64,000 bases of DNA from Patulibacter sp. SYSU D01012 (GCF_017916475.1 NZ_JAFMTB010000002.1:1116001-1180000), one strand, 5' to 3'; counted from the stretch's first letter, positions 19,656-28,106 are shown. The notes: a model not told the origin generated them from the letters alone. Made by a program: numbers and translations.

Positions 19656-21101
19656 TCAGCCGGCGGCGGGGCCGGCCGGCGCGGCCGGCACGACACCCGC
19701 GGCGGGCGGCGCGTCGGGGTCGGGCTGCGACTCCACCGGCGGCGGGGAGCCCGGCGCACCGGCGCAGGCGAACCCGTAGACGTCGTAGTCCTTCGGGCAG
19801 AGGTCGTCGACCCGCAGCCCGCGCGGCGGCTCGCCCGCGCCGGACGCCGCCGCGGGGGTCAGCGGCACGCGCAGCTCGCCCTCGGGCGCGCGCACCCGCA
19901 GCCCGTCGCCGGTCAGGTACAGGGCGGTGTTGACCGTCGTGAGCGGCAGCGTCGTGGCGACGGCGCGCAGGCCGGCCGCGTCGGCGACCCACAGCCGCCC
20001 GCCGGCGACGAACGCGGCCGTGCCGGGCCCCACCACGGCGAGCGTCGCCCGCTCGTCCCGCACCGTGCCGTCCGCCGCGCGCACCAGCACCCGCCGGGCG
20101 CGGGTCGCCTCGGTGCCCGAGCCCGAGGTGCCGCGTCGCCACGTCGCCTCGAGGACGACGGCCGGACCGACGGCGACCGCCGCCACGGCCCCCTCCTCGC
20201 CGTCGGCGTGGTGGTCGACGCGGTCGGAGCGCAGCAACAGGCTGCGCAGGCGCCGCCCGTCCGGCGCACAGACGTCGAGCCCGGACTGCGCCGAGACGGA
20301 GCCCGCGGCCCAGACCGCGGCGTTCAGCACGCGAACGTCCACGGCGTCGGTCGTCGCGCGCCCGACGCCGTCGCGGTCCGGCGCCTCGCACGTCGCCCGC
20401 GCGCGGCCGCGGTCCAGGTCGAGCGGCAGCACGTCGACCGGCCGTCCGGCGCGCGCCGGCACGAGCGCGACGGTCGTCGGCGACCACTGCACGATCTGCC
20501 CCGTGCGCGCCAGCCGCGCGTCGAGGCGGCCGGCGGGCACCGGCTGGGCCGCGGCGGTGCGGCGCAGCACGACGAACCGGCCGGCGCCGGACGTCGCCGT
20601 CTGCGCGACCACCCGCCCGTCCGTCGTCGCGACGAGGCGCCGCACCGTGCCGGGCACGCGCCGGACGACCGTGCCGCCGCCGTCGATGCGCCGCCAGCGC
20701 ACCGTGGTGCTCGGGGCCCCCGGGCGCCGCACCGCCCACGCGACCCACGGGTCCGCGACCGCCACGGCACGCAGGGCGTCGGCCCGTCGCACGCGGATCC
20801 CCGTGGCCAGGGCGCGGCGCCGGTCGCGGAACCCGGTGGCGACGCAGAGCAGCAGCCGGCCGCGGGAGGCCGTGACGAGCGCCGCGCGGAGGCTGCTTCC
20901 CCGTGCCGTGCTCCACGGAGAGGCCGGCGGCAGGGCGACCGCCGCGCGCCGCAGCCGCGCCGAGCTCGAGTGGTCGACCTGCGTGCAGGCGCGGTCGCCC
21001 GGCCCGCCCACGGAGGCGGCGCCGGCGGCCGGAGGACCGGCCGCGAGCAGCCCGCAGGCCACCGCTCCGACGATCCCGGCCGTCCGCCACGCATCACGCA
21101 T
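19656..21101 (-). CDS. Secreted hypothetical protein bracketed by direct repeats
   Basis: The 481-residue protein has a signal peptide (TAGIVGAVACGLLAAGPPAAGA) and then a run of short beta-strand blocks such as RGRLLLCVATGFRDRR, DPWVAWAVRR and DGRVVAQTATSG, suggesting a beta-propeller-like extracytoplasmic domain. The C-terminus has VDDLCPKDYDVYGFACAG, with two cysteines that could form a disulfide, and a Pro/Ala-rich tail. I do not recognise a family. It is transcribed towards the LLM gene and has TATCCT seven bases before its ATG. A near-identical 50-base sequence lies on each side, so the gene may have been inserted as a unit. Confidence 0.65.
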   Translation of the reverse strand: MRDAWRTAGIVGAVACGLLAAGPPAAGAASVGGPGDRACTQVDHSSSARLRRAAVALPPASPWSTARGSSLRAALVTASRGRLLLCVATGFRDRRRALATGIRVRRADALRAVAVADPWVAWAVRRPGAPSTTVRWRRIDGGGTVVRRVPGTVRRLVATTDGRVVAQTATSGAGRFVVLRRTAAAQPVPAGRLDARLARTGQIVQWSPTTVALVPARAGRPVDVLPLDLDRGRARATCEAPDRDGVGRATTDAVDVRVLNAAVWAAGSVSAQSGLDVCAPDGRRLRSLLLRSDRVDHHADGEEGAVAAVAVGPAVVLEATWRRGTSGSGTEATRARRVLVRAADGTVRDERATLAVVGPGTAAFVAGGRLWVADAAGLRAVATTLPLTTVNTALYLTGDGLRVRAPEGELRVPLTPAAASGAGEPPRGLRVDDLCPKDYDVYGFACAGAPGSPPPVESQPDPDAPPAAGVVPAAPAGPAAG

Positions 21102-21108
21102 CGGCGGG

Positions 21109-21114
21109 AGGATA
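21109..21114 (-). promoter_or_regulatory. Candidate -10 box (TATCCT), leaderless promoter
   Basis: On the minus strand TATCCT ends seven bases before the ATG at 21101. It lies inside the repeat-bracketed block, so the block carries its own promoter. Confidence 0.5.
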
Positions 21115-21133
21115 GGCCGCGCCCCGACGCGTC

Positions 21134-21182
21134 GCGCCGGCGATCGGCTGTCGCCCGCGACGGCGACGGCCTGAGGACGCCG
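21134..21182. repeat. Direct repeat, right copy
   Basis: This is a near copy of 19532-19581. It lies in the spacer between the secreted-protein gene and the recR 3' end and does not belong to any gene here, whereas the left copy is the coding end of the LLM gene. Confidence 0.85.
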
Positions 21183-21195
21183 GGCCGCCGTGCGC

Positions 21196-21843
21196 TCAGA
21201 GCGCCCGGCGGCCGGCGAACGCCCGGCCGAGGGTGACCTCGTCCGCGTGCTCCAGGTCGGCGCCGACCGGCAGGCCGGACGCCAGGCGGGTGACGGTGAC
21301 GTCCGGCGCGCGCTGACGCAGCTCGTGGGCGACGTGCAGCGCGGTCGCCTCGCCCGACGTCGTGGGGTTCGTCGCCACGACGACCTCGCGCACCGGACTG
21401 CCCCCCGGGGCGCCCGGCAGCGGGGCCACCGGGTCGTCCGGATCGCCCTCCAGGACGCGCCGGTACAGCTCGTCCAGGTGCAGGTCGCCCGGCCCGACCC
21501 CGTCGACGGGGGAGAGCGCCCCGCCGAGCACGTGGTAGCGCCCGCGGAACTCGTGGGTGCGCTCGACGGGCAGCACGTCCGCCGGGCCCTCCACGACGCA
21601 GATCACCGTCGGGTCGCGGCGCGCGTCCTCGCAGATCACGCAGCGGTCGCCCTCGGCGAGGTTGAAGCAGATCCGGCAGGCCCCGATCCGCTCCTTCACC
21701 TCGATCAGGGCGGCCGCGAGCGCCCGCGCCTCGTCGTCGGGGCGCGAGAGCACGTGGTACGTCAGCCGCTGCGCGGTGCGCGGGCCGATGCCCGGCAGCC
21801 GCGAGAACGCGGCCGTCAGGCGCTCGATCGGGGCCGGCTGCAA
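21196..21843 (-). CDS. recR: Recombination mediator protein RecR
   Basis: The 215-residue protein acts with RecF/RecO to load RecA on gapped DNA. The N-terminal helix-hairpin-helix is LTAAFSRLPGIGPRTAQRLTYHVL. The zinc finger is CRICFNLAEGDRCVIC, and the Toprim domain contains ICVVEGPADVLPVERTHEFRGRYHVLGG. It starts three bases after the ybaB stop and ends the dnaX-ybaB-recR operon, an arrangement conserved across bacteria. Confidence 0.96.
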   Translation of the reverse strand: MQPAPIERLTAAFSRLPGIGPRTAQRLTYHVLSRPDDEARALAAALIEVKERIGACRICFNLAEGDRCVICEDARRDPTVICVVEGPADVLPVERTHEFRGRYHVLGGALSPVDGVGPGDLHLDELYRRVLEGDPDDPVAPLPGAPGGSPVREVVVATNPTTSGEATALHVAHELRQRAPDVTVTRLASGLPVGADLEHADEVTLGRAFAGRRAL

Positions 21844-21846
21844 GGG

Positions 21847-22182
21847 CTAGAGGCCCATCCCGCCCAGGCCGAGGGCGCCGAGGTCCATGCCGCCGGTCAG
21901 GCCGCCCAGGCGCTTCTCGGCCAGCTCCTGCGACTCGCGGATCGCCTGGTTGACGGCCGCGGTGACGGTGTCCTGCAGCAGCTCCGCGTCCTCGGGGTCG
22001 ATCGCCTCGGGGTCGATGGTCACGGAGCGGACCTCGAGCGCGCCCGTGATCTTCACGGTGACCATGCCGCCGCCGGCGGTGACCTCGAGCTCCTCGTCCT
22101 TCAGCTTCTCCTGCTCCGCAGCCATCGTCTGCTGCATCTTCTGGACCTGCTTCATCATCTGCTGCACGTTCGGCTGGCGCAT
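21847..22182 (-). CDS. ybaB: YbaB/EbfC nucleoid-associated protein
   Basis: The 111-residue protein starts MRQPNVQQMMKQVQKMQQTMAAEQEKL, a charged coiled-coil helix. Then come the beta strands ELEVTAGGGMVTVKITGALEVRSVTI, and last a C-terminal helix DAELLQDTVTAAVNQAIRES. Dimeric YbaB proteins bind DNA and help shape the nucleoid. Its ATG shares one base with the dnaX stop (TGATG), indicating coupled translation. Confidence 0.94.
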   Translation of the reverse strand: MRQPNVQQMMKQVQKMQQTMAAEQEKLKDEELEVTAGGGMVTVKITGALEVRSVTIDPEAIDPEDAELLQDTVTAAVNQAIRESQELAEKRLGGLTGGMDLGALGLGGMGL

Positions 22183-24545
22183 CAGCGGTCTCCGTCGGTC
22201 GGGGTGGTGGCCTCCGCGGCGGGCGCCGCGTCGGTGGACGTCTCGGCGGCCGTGAGCTCCTCGGCCTCGAACTCCTGCAGCACGCGGCGCACGAGCTCGG
22301 CCTCGGGCAGCACGGCCTCCTCGGGGGCCTCGAGGCCCGCGCGCTCCTCGGCCCGGATGACGAAGCGCACGCCGAGGAGCTCCTCGAGCGCGGACGCCAG
22401 CGCGTCCTTCGCGTCGTCGCGGTTGAGCAGGCGCGCGGACGAGCCCTTCCCGGCCGGCACGCCCAGGACGAGGTCGGTGCCCTGCACGGACACGGTCTGC
22501 GCCTGGCCGAGCGCGGCCCGGACGGCGTTGCCCGGCATCTGGTCGGCCAGCGTCGGCAGGAGCTCGTCGACGTCGGACGCGCTGACGCCCAGGGACGGGC
22601 GCGCGGCGGCCGGCTCGGCCGCGGCCGGCTCGGGCGCCCGGGGCTCAGGCGCCGGCGGGTCGGGTGCGGGTGAGGGGGCCGAGCCGGCGGGCGCGGCGGC
22701 CGGCGCGCCGTCGTCAGCCGCCCACGCGTCGGGCGGCGTGCTGGGGGCCGGGGTCGGGTCCGGCTGCGGTGCCCGCTCGGGCTGGGGTGCGGCCCCCTCG
22801 GGGTCGCCCCAGCCGCCGGGGTCGGGCGTCGGGGAGCGGTCGGGCGCGAGCGCCGGGGCGGACGGGGCCGGCGCGGGCGTCGAGTCCCACGCGGGCGCGC
22901 GCGTGGAGTCCCATGCGGGCGCGGGGTCGGCCTGGGGCGCGGGAGCGGGCGACGACGCCGGCCGCGAGGCGGGCTCGGCGGGACGCGGCGGCGTGGCGAC
23001 CGCGGCGCGCTGCCCGTCCTCCGGGGCCGGCGGCGCCCACGCGGGGCGGGCGGCCGCGGCCGGGGCCGCACGCGGCCCGTCGTCCGGCGCGGGCGGCGCC
23101 CACGCGGGGCGTTCGGCGGGCGCGGGCGCGGACGCGGCGGGCGCGGACGCGGGGGACGCCGGCGCGGAGGCGGCCGGCGCCCCCGGGGCGGACGGCCCCG
23201 GGCCCGCGGACGGACCGCCGTCGGCCGGCCCGGGCCGCGACGGGGCGGACGGCGCGCCGTCGACGGGCGGCGCCCAGGCGGGCCGCTCCGGGGCGGCCGG
23301 GGGCGCGGGCGCGGCGGCCTGCGGGGCGGCCGCCGGCGCGGCGGGCAGCTCGCCGCCGCCCGCGACCGCGGCCTCCAGGCGGGCGATGCGCGCGGCGAGC
23401 GCCTTCGCCTGCGGGTCGATCTGCGGCAGCGCCGCGCGCACGAGCAGCAGCTCGAGCTGCGTGCGCGGGTCCGCGCCGTCGCGGACGGCGGACAGCGCGG
23501 CGGCGACCAGGTCGATGACGCGGATGATCGCCGCGCCCGACAGCACGCCGGCCTGGGCGACGGTGCGCGCGTCGCGGTCCGGGCTGATCCGCAGCTCGTC
23601 CGGCAGGCCGCCGGTCATCTTCACGAGCAGCAGCGCGCGGGCGTGCGCCTCGACGTCGCGCGTCACCTGCACCAGGTCGCGTCCCTGGGCGGACAGCTCC
23701 GCCGCCACGCCGAGGGCCGCGGCGGCGTCCCCCGCCCCCACCGCGTCGAGCGCGCGGAACAGCAGCTCGGCGTCGGCGACGCCCAGGACGGACAGGACGT
23801 CCTCGGTCGTGATGTCGTGGCCCGCGTACGTGACGAGCTGCTCGAGCGTGCCGAGCGCGTCGCGGAACGACCCGGTGGCGTGACGGGCGACGAGCGCGAT
23901 CGCCTCGGGGGCGATGCCGATCGTCTCCTGCTGGGCCACGCGCGAGAGCACCCGGGAGAGCTGGTCCGGCGTCGGCCGGTGGAAGTCGAAGCGGTGGCAG
24001 CGGTCGACGACCGTCGGCAGGACCTTGTTCGCCTCCGTCGTGGCCAGGACGAAGATCGTCCGCGGCGGCGGCTCCTCGAGCGTCTTCAGGAACGCGTTCC
24101 ACGCCTGCGACGAGAGCATGTGCGCCTCGTCGAGGATGTAGACCTTGTGGCGCCCGCCGACCGGGGCGAAGGCCACGGCGTCGCGGAGGTCGCGGATGTC
24201 GTCGACGGAGTTGTTCGACGCGGCGTCCATCTCGACGACGTCCATCGACGTCGCCTCGGCGATCGAGCGGCACGACTCGCAGCGGCCGCACGGGTGCGTC
24301 GTCGGCCCGGGGCGCCGCTCCGCGGGCGGGGCGTCGGGGTCGCCCTGGCAGTTCATCGACGCGGCGAGGATCTTCGCCATCGACGTCTTGCCCGTCCCGC
24401 GCGAGCCCACGAACAGGTACGCGTGATGGACCTTGTCCTGCTCGATCGCGTTGCGGAGCGTGCGGACGACGTGCTCCTGGCCGACGACGTCGTCGAACGA
24501 GCGGGGGCGGTGGCGACGGTAGAGCGACGGGGCGGACACCGCCAC
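22182..24545 (-). CDS. dnaX: DNA polymerase III gamma/tau subunit with an unusually long Pro/Ala linker
   Basis: This clamp-loader ATPase is about 787 residues. It begins SAPSLYRRHRPRSFDDVVGQEHVVRTL, with Walker A GSRGTGKTS, a four-Cys zinc module (NCQG, then CGRCESC), the DEAH box ILDEAHM, and sensor 1 FVLATTEANKVLPTVVDRC. Domain III ends near residue 370. A linker of about 230 residues follows, almost entirely Pro, Ala, Asp and Gly, with repeats such as RPAWAPPAPDDG and PAWDST. The C-terminal tau domain starts near LGVSASDVDELLPTLADQMPG. The start is a GTG at 24545 or 24539. No frameshift site was sought in detail; actinobacteria normally make only tau. Confidence 0.94.
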   Translation of the reverse strand: MAVSAPSLYRRHRPRSFDDVVGQEHVVRTLRNAIEQDKVHHAYLFVGSRGTGKTSMAKILAASMNCQGDPDAPPAERRPGPTTHPCGRCESCRSIAEATSMDVVEMDAASNNSVDDIRDLRDAVAFAPVGGRHKVYILDEAHMLSSQAWNAFLKTLEEPPPRTIFVLATTEANKVLPTVVDRCHRFDFHRPTPDQLSRVLSRVAQQETIGIAPEAIALVARHATGSFRDALGTLEQLVTYAGHDITTEDVLSVLGVADAELLFRALDAVGAGDAAAALGVAAELSAQGRDLVQVTRDVEAHARALLLVKMTGGLPDELRISPDRDARTVAQAGVLSGAAIIRVIDLVAAALSAVRDGADPRTQLELLLVRAALPQIDPQAKALAARIARLEAAVAGGGELPAAPAAAPQAAAPAPPAAPERPAWAPPVDGAPSAPSRPGPADGGPSAGPGPSAPGAPAASAPASPASAPAASAPAPAERPAWAPPAPDDGPRAAPAAAARPAWAPPAPEDGQRAAVATPPRPAEPASRPASSPAPAPQADPAPAWDSTRAPAWDSTPAPAPSAPALAPDRSPTPDPGGWGDPEGAAPQPERAPQPDPTPAPSTPPDAWAADDGAPAAAPAGSAPSPAPDPPAPEPRAPEPAAAEPAAARPSLGVSASDVDELLPTLADQMPGNAVRAALGQAQTVSVQGTDLVLGVPAGKGSSARLLNRDDAKDALASALEELLGVRFVIRAEERAGLEAPEEAVLPEAELVRRVLQEFEAEELTAAETSTDAAPAAEATTPTDGDR

Positions 24546-24557
24546 CGAGTCTACGCG

Positions 24558-24583
24558 GCGGCCCGGGGTCGGGCCCGGGCCGC
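24558..24583 (-). terminator. Hairpin between the yceH homologue and dnaX
   Basis: GCGGCCCGGG (24558-24567) and CCCGGGCCGC (24574-24583) form a perfect 10-bp stem with a 6-base loop. It lies 13 bases upstream of the dnaX start and can terminate transcription coming from the yceH homologue. Confidence 0.6.
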
Positions 24584-24657
24584 TCCCGCGCGGCGGCCGC
24601 GTCCGCCGCACCGCGTGCGGTGGGCCCGTGCCGCGGCGCCCGCGCGCCGGCCGGGGG

Positions 24658-25323
24658 CTACGCGCCCAGGTCGGCGCGCAGGGCCGCGAGCTCCGCCCGG
24701 AGCGCCGCGACCTCGCCCTCGAGCGCGTCGACGCGGGCCGCCAGGACGCCGTCGGCCGGGGCGGCCGGCGGCGCGGCGTGCGGGCGCTCCGCGGCCGGGA
24801 CCGGGGCGTCGCCCGCCCCGGCGTCGAGCGGCGTCTCCTGCGGGCCGGCGTCGCCGAGCAGCTGGACGATCCGGCCCTCCTTCTGGCCCGGGCGGCGCTC
24901 GACGCGCGCGGCCAGCCCGCGCGCGACGAGCCCGTCGATCGTCGCCTCGAGCTCCGCGCCGTCGGCGAAGCGGTGCAGCCGCTCCGTGCGCGTGCGCAGC
25001 TCGCCCGGGGTCTGCGGCCCGCGGAGCAGCAGGACGGCCAGGACCGCCTGCTCGGGCGGCGTGACGCCGAGGGTGTCGTTGAGCAGGTGGCGGTACTTCG
25101 CGGCCCGCGTCCCGCCGGCCGAGCGCGTCCAGCGGCGACGGCCCAGCTCGTCGAGCGCGTGGCGGATCTCGGCGTCGTCGTACTGCACGACGGGGTCGCG
25201 GTTGGTCGTCTGGTTGCAGGCGCCCCGCAGCGCGTTGAGCGTCAGGGGGTAGACGTCCGGGGTGGTGCGCTGCTTTTCGAGCAGGGCACCGAGCACGCGG
25301 AGCTGCACGGCGTCGGGCTTCAC
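24658..25323 (-). CDS. YceH family (DUF480) protein
   Basis: The 221-residue protein starts at the GTG at 25323: KPDAVQLRVLGALLEKQRTTPDVYPLTLNALRGACNQTTNRDPV, the nearly invariant N-terminus of the YceH/DUF480 family. Two winged-helix domains follow, the second beginning GVTPPEQAVLAVLLLRGPQTPGELRTRTERLHRF. After an Ala/Pro-rich linker, a C-terminal coiled coil (LAARVDALEGEVAALRAELAALRADLGA) ends the protein. The family's function is not established; its fold suggests DNA binding. TACGCT lies seven bases before the start. Confidence 0.88.
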   Translation of the reverse strand: MKPDAVQLRVLGALLEKQRTTPDVYPLTLNALRGACNQTTNRDPVVQYDDAEIRHALDELGRRRWTRSAGGTRAAKYRHLLNDTLGVTPPEQAVLAVLLLRGPQTPGELRTRTERLHRFADGAELEATIDGLVARGLAARVERRPGQKEGRIVQLLGDAGPQETPLDAGAGDAPVPAAERPHAAPPAAPADGVLAARVDALEGEVAALRAELAALRADLGA

Positions 25324-25330
25324 GCGGCGG

Positions 25331-25336
25331 AGCGTA
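25331..25336 (-). promoter_or_regulatory. Candidate -10 box (TACGCT) for the yceH homologue
   Basis: On the minus strand TACGCT ends seven bases before the GTG at 25323. A TACCGT at 25351-25356 could serve the divergent membrane-protein gene, ten bases before its ATG. Confidence 0.45.
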
Positions 25337-25366
25337 GCGCCGCGCTCCGGTACCGTCGCCCCCCGC

Positions 25367-26992
25367 ATGGACGGCTCCCGGCGCACGACGGCAGGCTCGA
25401 TCGCGGCGCACGTGGGCGCCGCGTGCGGCCTCGGGCTGCTCGTGTGGCTGCTGTTCGGCCGCACCGCGTTCGTCAACTACGACAGCGCCTGGTCGCTGGA
25501 CTGGATGCGCGGCCTCGTGGCCGACGGGACGCGGCCCGACCTGGAGCGGCTGTTCTCCCCCACCCCCCACCCGCTGAGCGACCTGCTCTCGGCGGTCCTG
25601 ACCCCGCTGAGCGGCGCGGGCCCCGCCGGCGGCCGGGGCGTCCCCGCCGAGACGGCGCTGATCGTCCTGGCGTGCTTCTGGCTCGGCGCCCTCGGGGTCG
25701 TCGCCTTCCGGCTGGGGCAGGCGTGGTTCGGCACCGCGGCCGGCGTCGTCGCCACCGTCCTGGTGCTGACGCGCGAGCCGGTCCTCTCGTACGGCCTGCG
25801 CACGTACCTGGACCTGCCGTACGCCGTCTTCCTGCTGCTCGCGCTGCTGGCCGAGACCCGTCGGCCGCGGGGCGGCGCCCGCACGCTGGCGTGGATCACG
25901 CTGGCCGGACTGCTGCGCCCCGAGGCGTGGCTGCTGGCCGCGGCCTACGTCGGCTACCTGGCCGTCTGGCAGGTCCGCGCGGGCGGGGCGGTCCCCGCCG
26001 GCCACCCGCGCGGGCGCGCGTGGCTCGCCCGCCTGGACGTCCGCGGCCTGGCGCTGCTTGTCGGCCTGGCGCTCCTGGCGCCGCTGGGGTGGATCGTCGA
26101 GGGCCTGGTCCTGACCGGCGACCCGCTGCAGGCGCTGACCGGCACGCAGGAGAACGCGGCCGACCTGGACCGCGTGACCGGCGTCGGCTCGGCCGTGACG
26201 GTGATGCCCCGCCGCCTGGGCGAGATCGTCCGCGAGCCGGTGCTCCTCGCCGCGGCCGGTGGCGTCGTGCTGGCGCTCGCGCTCCTGCGCCGCCGCGCGG
26301 TCCTGGGCGTCGCCGCGGGCGTCGCGGCCGGCGTCGCGTTCTTCGTCCTCGCCGCCGCCGGCCTGCCGCTGCTGACGCGCTACCTCGTCTTCCCCGCCAC
26401 GCTGCTCGTCGTCTTCGCCGCCGCGGGGCTGCTGGGCTGGCGGCGCCTGTCGGACGACCACCGGTGGCGGCGCCCGTGGCAGGCGTTCGCGGTCGTGTGC
26501 CTGCTGGCGTTCGTCGTCTTCGCCCCGGGGCAGGCGCGGCGGCTGGATCGCCTGCAGGCCGCGCTCGCGCTGCAGCAGCGCGTCATCGGCGACCTGCGCG
26601 CGACGACGCGCGACGTCGTCGTGCCGACCTTCGCCGCGGGTGACGCCTGCGCCGCCCGCGGGACCGCCCTGGACATCGCGCTGCCCAACCACCGGGCGGT
26701 GCCCCAGACCCTGCTGTGGCTGGGGACGGACCCGCTCGGGCCGCGAGGCGACGGAGACGCGGGGCGCCCGCCCGCGGTCGGGCCGATGACCGCCGGCCAG
26801 GCCGCACGGGTGGTCCTGCTGCCGTCGTCCGACCGCGTCGCGCGCGGGTTCATCCTGGACAAGGCCGACGGCCGGAGCGGCCTGCCCCGGCCGCCGGCCG
26901 GGGTCGTCCGCGCCGGCACGCGGGGCACTTGGACGGTCTACGGGCGCGACGCCGCCTGCGCGAGCGCGCTGCGCGCGCGGCTCGGCCGGTAG
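25367..26992 (+). CDS. Polytopic membrane protein, probable GT-C type glycosyltransferase
   Basis: The 541-residue protein has about ten transmembrane helices. After the first helix comes FVNYDSAWSLDWMRGLVADG, an acidic loop in the position where GT-C lipid-linked sugar transferases keep their catalytic acid. Further features are ALLAETRRPRGGARTLAWITLAGLLRPEAWLLAAAYVGYLA, like PMT/ArnT-type helices with a cytosolic Arg-Pro turn, and a soluble C-terminal domain from about residue 400. The donor would be a polyprenyl-phosphate sugar, by analogy only. It is a single gene, followed by a long repeat region. Confidence 0.6.
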   Translation: MDGSRRTTAGSIAAHVGAACGLGLLVWLLFGRTAFVNYDSAWSLDWMRGLVADGTRPDLERLFSPTPHPLSDLLSAVLTPLSGAGPAGGRGVPAETALIVLACFWLGALGVVAFRLGQAWFGTAAGVVATVLVLTREPVLSYGLRTYLDLPYAVFLLLALLAETRRPRGGARTLAWITLAGLLRPEAWLLAAAYVGYLAVWQVRAGGAVPAGHPRGRAWLARLDVRGLALLVGLALLAPLGWIVEGLVLTGDPLQALTGTQENAADLDRVTGVGSAVTVMPRRLGEIVREPVLLAAAGGVVLALALLRRRAVLGVAAGVAAGVAFFVLAAAGLPLLTRYLVFPATLLVVFAAAGLLGWRRLSDDHRWRRPWQAFAVVCLLAFVVFAPGQARRLDRLQAALALQQRVIGDLRATTRDVVVPTFAAGDACAARGTALDIALPNHRAVPQTLLWLGTDPLGPRGDGDAGRPPAVGPMTAGQAARVVLLPSSDRVARGFILDKADGRSGLPRPPAGVVRAGTRGTWTVYGRDAACASALRARLGR

Positions 26993-27039
26993 GGCTCGGG
27001 CGGCGGCGGGCGGGGGCCGGCGCCCGGGACCGCGGGTGG

Positions 27040-27840
27040 GGCGGGGTGCCGCGGCCGGTGAGGCGGGTTGCCGGGGGTGGTGGGGCCGATTCGCGCGGGT
27101 GAAGCGGATGCCGCGGCCGGCAAGGCCGATTGCCGCGGGCGGTGAGGCGGATGCCGCCGGCGAGGCGGATGCCGCGGGCGAGGCGGATGCCGCGGGCGAG
27201 GCGGATGCCGCGGGCGAGGCCGATTCCGTGGGCGGTTAGGCGGATGCCGGGGTCGAGGCGCATTCGTCGGCCGGTGAGACCGACTCCGGGGGTGGTGAGG
27301 CGGGTTGCCGCGGCCGGTGCGGCGGATGCCGCGGGCGAGGCGGATACCGCCGCCAGCGAGGCCGATCCCCGGGAGCGGTGAGGCGGTTGCCGCGGGCGAT
27401 GAGGCGGATACCGCGGGCGAGGCGGATACGGCGGGCGGCCAGACCGACCCCGTCGGTGGTGAGGCGGGTTGCCGCGGCCGGTGAGGCGGTTGCCGCGGGC
27501 GAGGCAGATACCGCGGGCGAGGCGGATACCGCGGGCGAGGCCCATTCCCGGGAGCGGTGAGGCGGATGCCGCGGGCGAGGCGCATTCGGCGGCCGGCGAG
27601 GCCGACTCGGGGGGGCGGTGAGGCGGGTTGCCGCAGCCGATGAGGCGGATACCGCGCGCGAGGCGCATTCGGCGGCCGGCGAGGCCGACTCCGGGGCCGG
27701 TGAGGCGGGTTGCCGCGGCCGATGAGGCGGATGCCGCGGGCGAGGCGGATTCGGCGGCTGGCGAGGCCGACTCCGGGGGCGGTGAGGCGGGTTGCCGCGG
27801 CCGATGAGGCGGATACCGCGGGCGAGGCGGATACCGCCCA
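27040..27840. repeat. Minisatellite array with 82-83 bp higher-order unit
   Basis: About 800 bases of direct repeats follow the membrane-protein gene. The basic element is near GCCGCGGGCGAGGCGGAT (18 bases) and occurs in uninterrupted runs near 27140-27230. Further on, these elements are grouped into a unit of 82-83 bases marked by CGCATTCGGC: 27581, 27664 and a variant at 27746, with older copies near 27259 and 27424. All frames stay open through it because of base composition, but the unit lengths are not multiples of three, so it is unlikely to be coding. Confidence 0.85.
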
Positions 27841-28060
27841 CATACGACCGACAAGCCGCCTCACCCGTGCGAGCCGCCTCACCTCTCCGCGAAGTCGCCT
27901 CGCCTTACCGCGAAGCCGCCTCACCTCTCCGCGAAGCCGCCCCGCCTTGCCGCGAAGCCGCCCCCCCCCCCCCCCCCCGACAAGCCGCCCTCTCACCTCT
28001 CCCCTCCCCGCCAAGCCGCCCCTTCCCTCTCCCCTCCACGCCAAGCCGCCCCGTCCCGCC
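27841..28060. repeat. Opposed 21-bp repeat array
   Basis: From 27841 the sequence changes to units of about 21 bases like GCGAAGCCGCCTCACCTCTCC. The core CCGCCTCACC is the reverse complement of GGTGAGGCGG, which recurs in the left array, so the two arrays face each other around 27840. Later units degenerate into C/T-rich sequence and are interrupted by the 18-C run. Confidence 0.8.
27961..27978. repeat. Homopolymer of 18 cytosines
   Basis: Eighteen consecutive C bases interrupt a 21-bp repeat unit. Such a tract is prone to replication slippage. It lies about 450 bases before the first amidase gene and not in a gene. Confidence 0.9.
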
Positions 28061-28064
28061 CGAC

Positions 28065-28106
28065 CGCGCTCGCGCTCGCGCTCGCGGATGCGGATGCGGA
28101 CGCGCC
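28065..28106. repeat. Hexanucleotide microsatellite
   Basis: Seven hexamers in a row follow the pattern CGCGCT (three times), CGCGGA, TGCGGA (twice), CGCGCC. The rest of the spacer to 28260 shows no recognisable feature. Confidence 0.7.

Noticed and set aside
19532-21182. Insertion sequence or integrative element with att sites
   Set aside because: The bracketed DNA contains no transposase, integrase or terminal inverted repeats, only one secreted-protein gene. It is kept as a finding about direct repeats only.
27040-28060. CRISPR array
   Set aside because: There are no constant repeats with unique spacers of equal length; the whole sequence is repeat-derived, and no cas gene is present.
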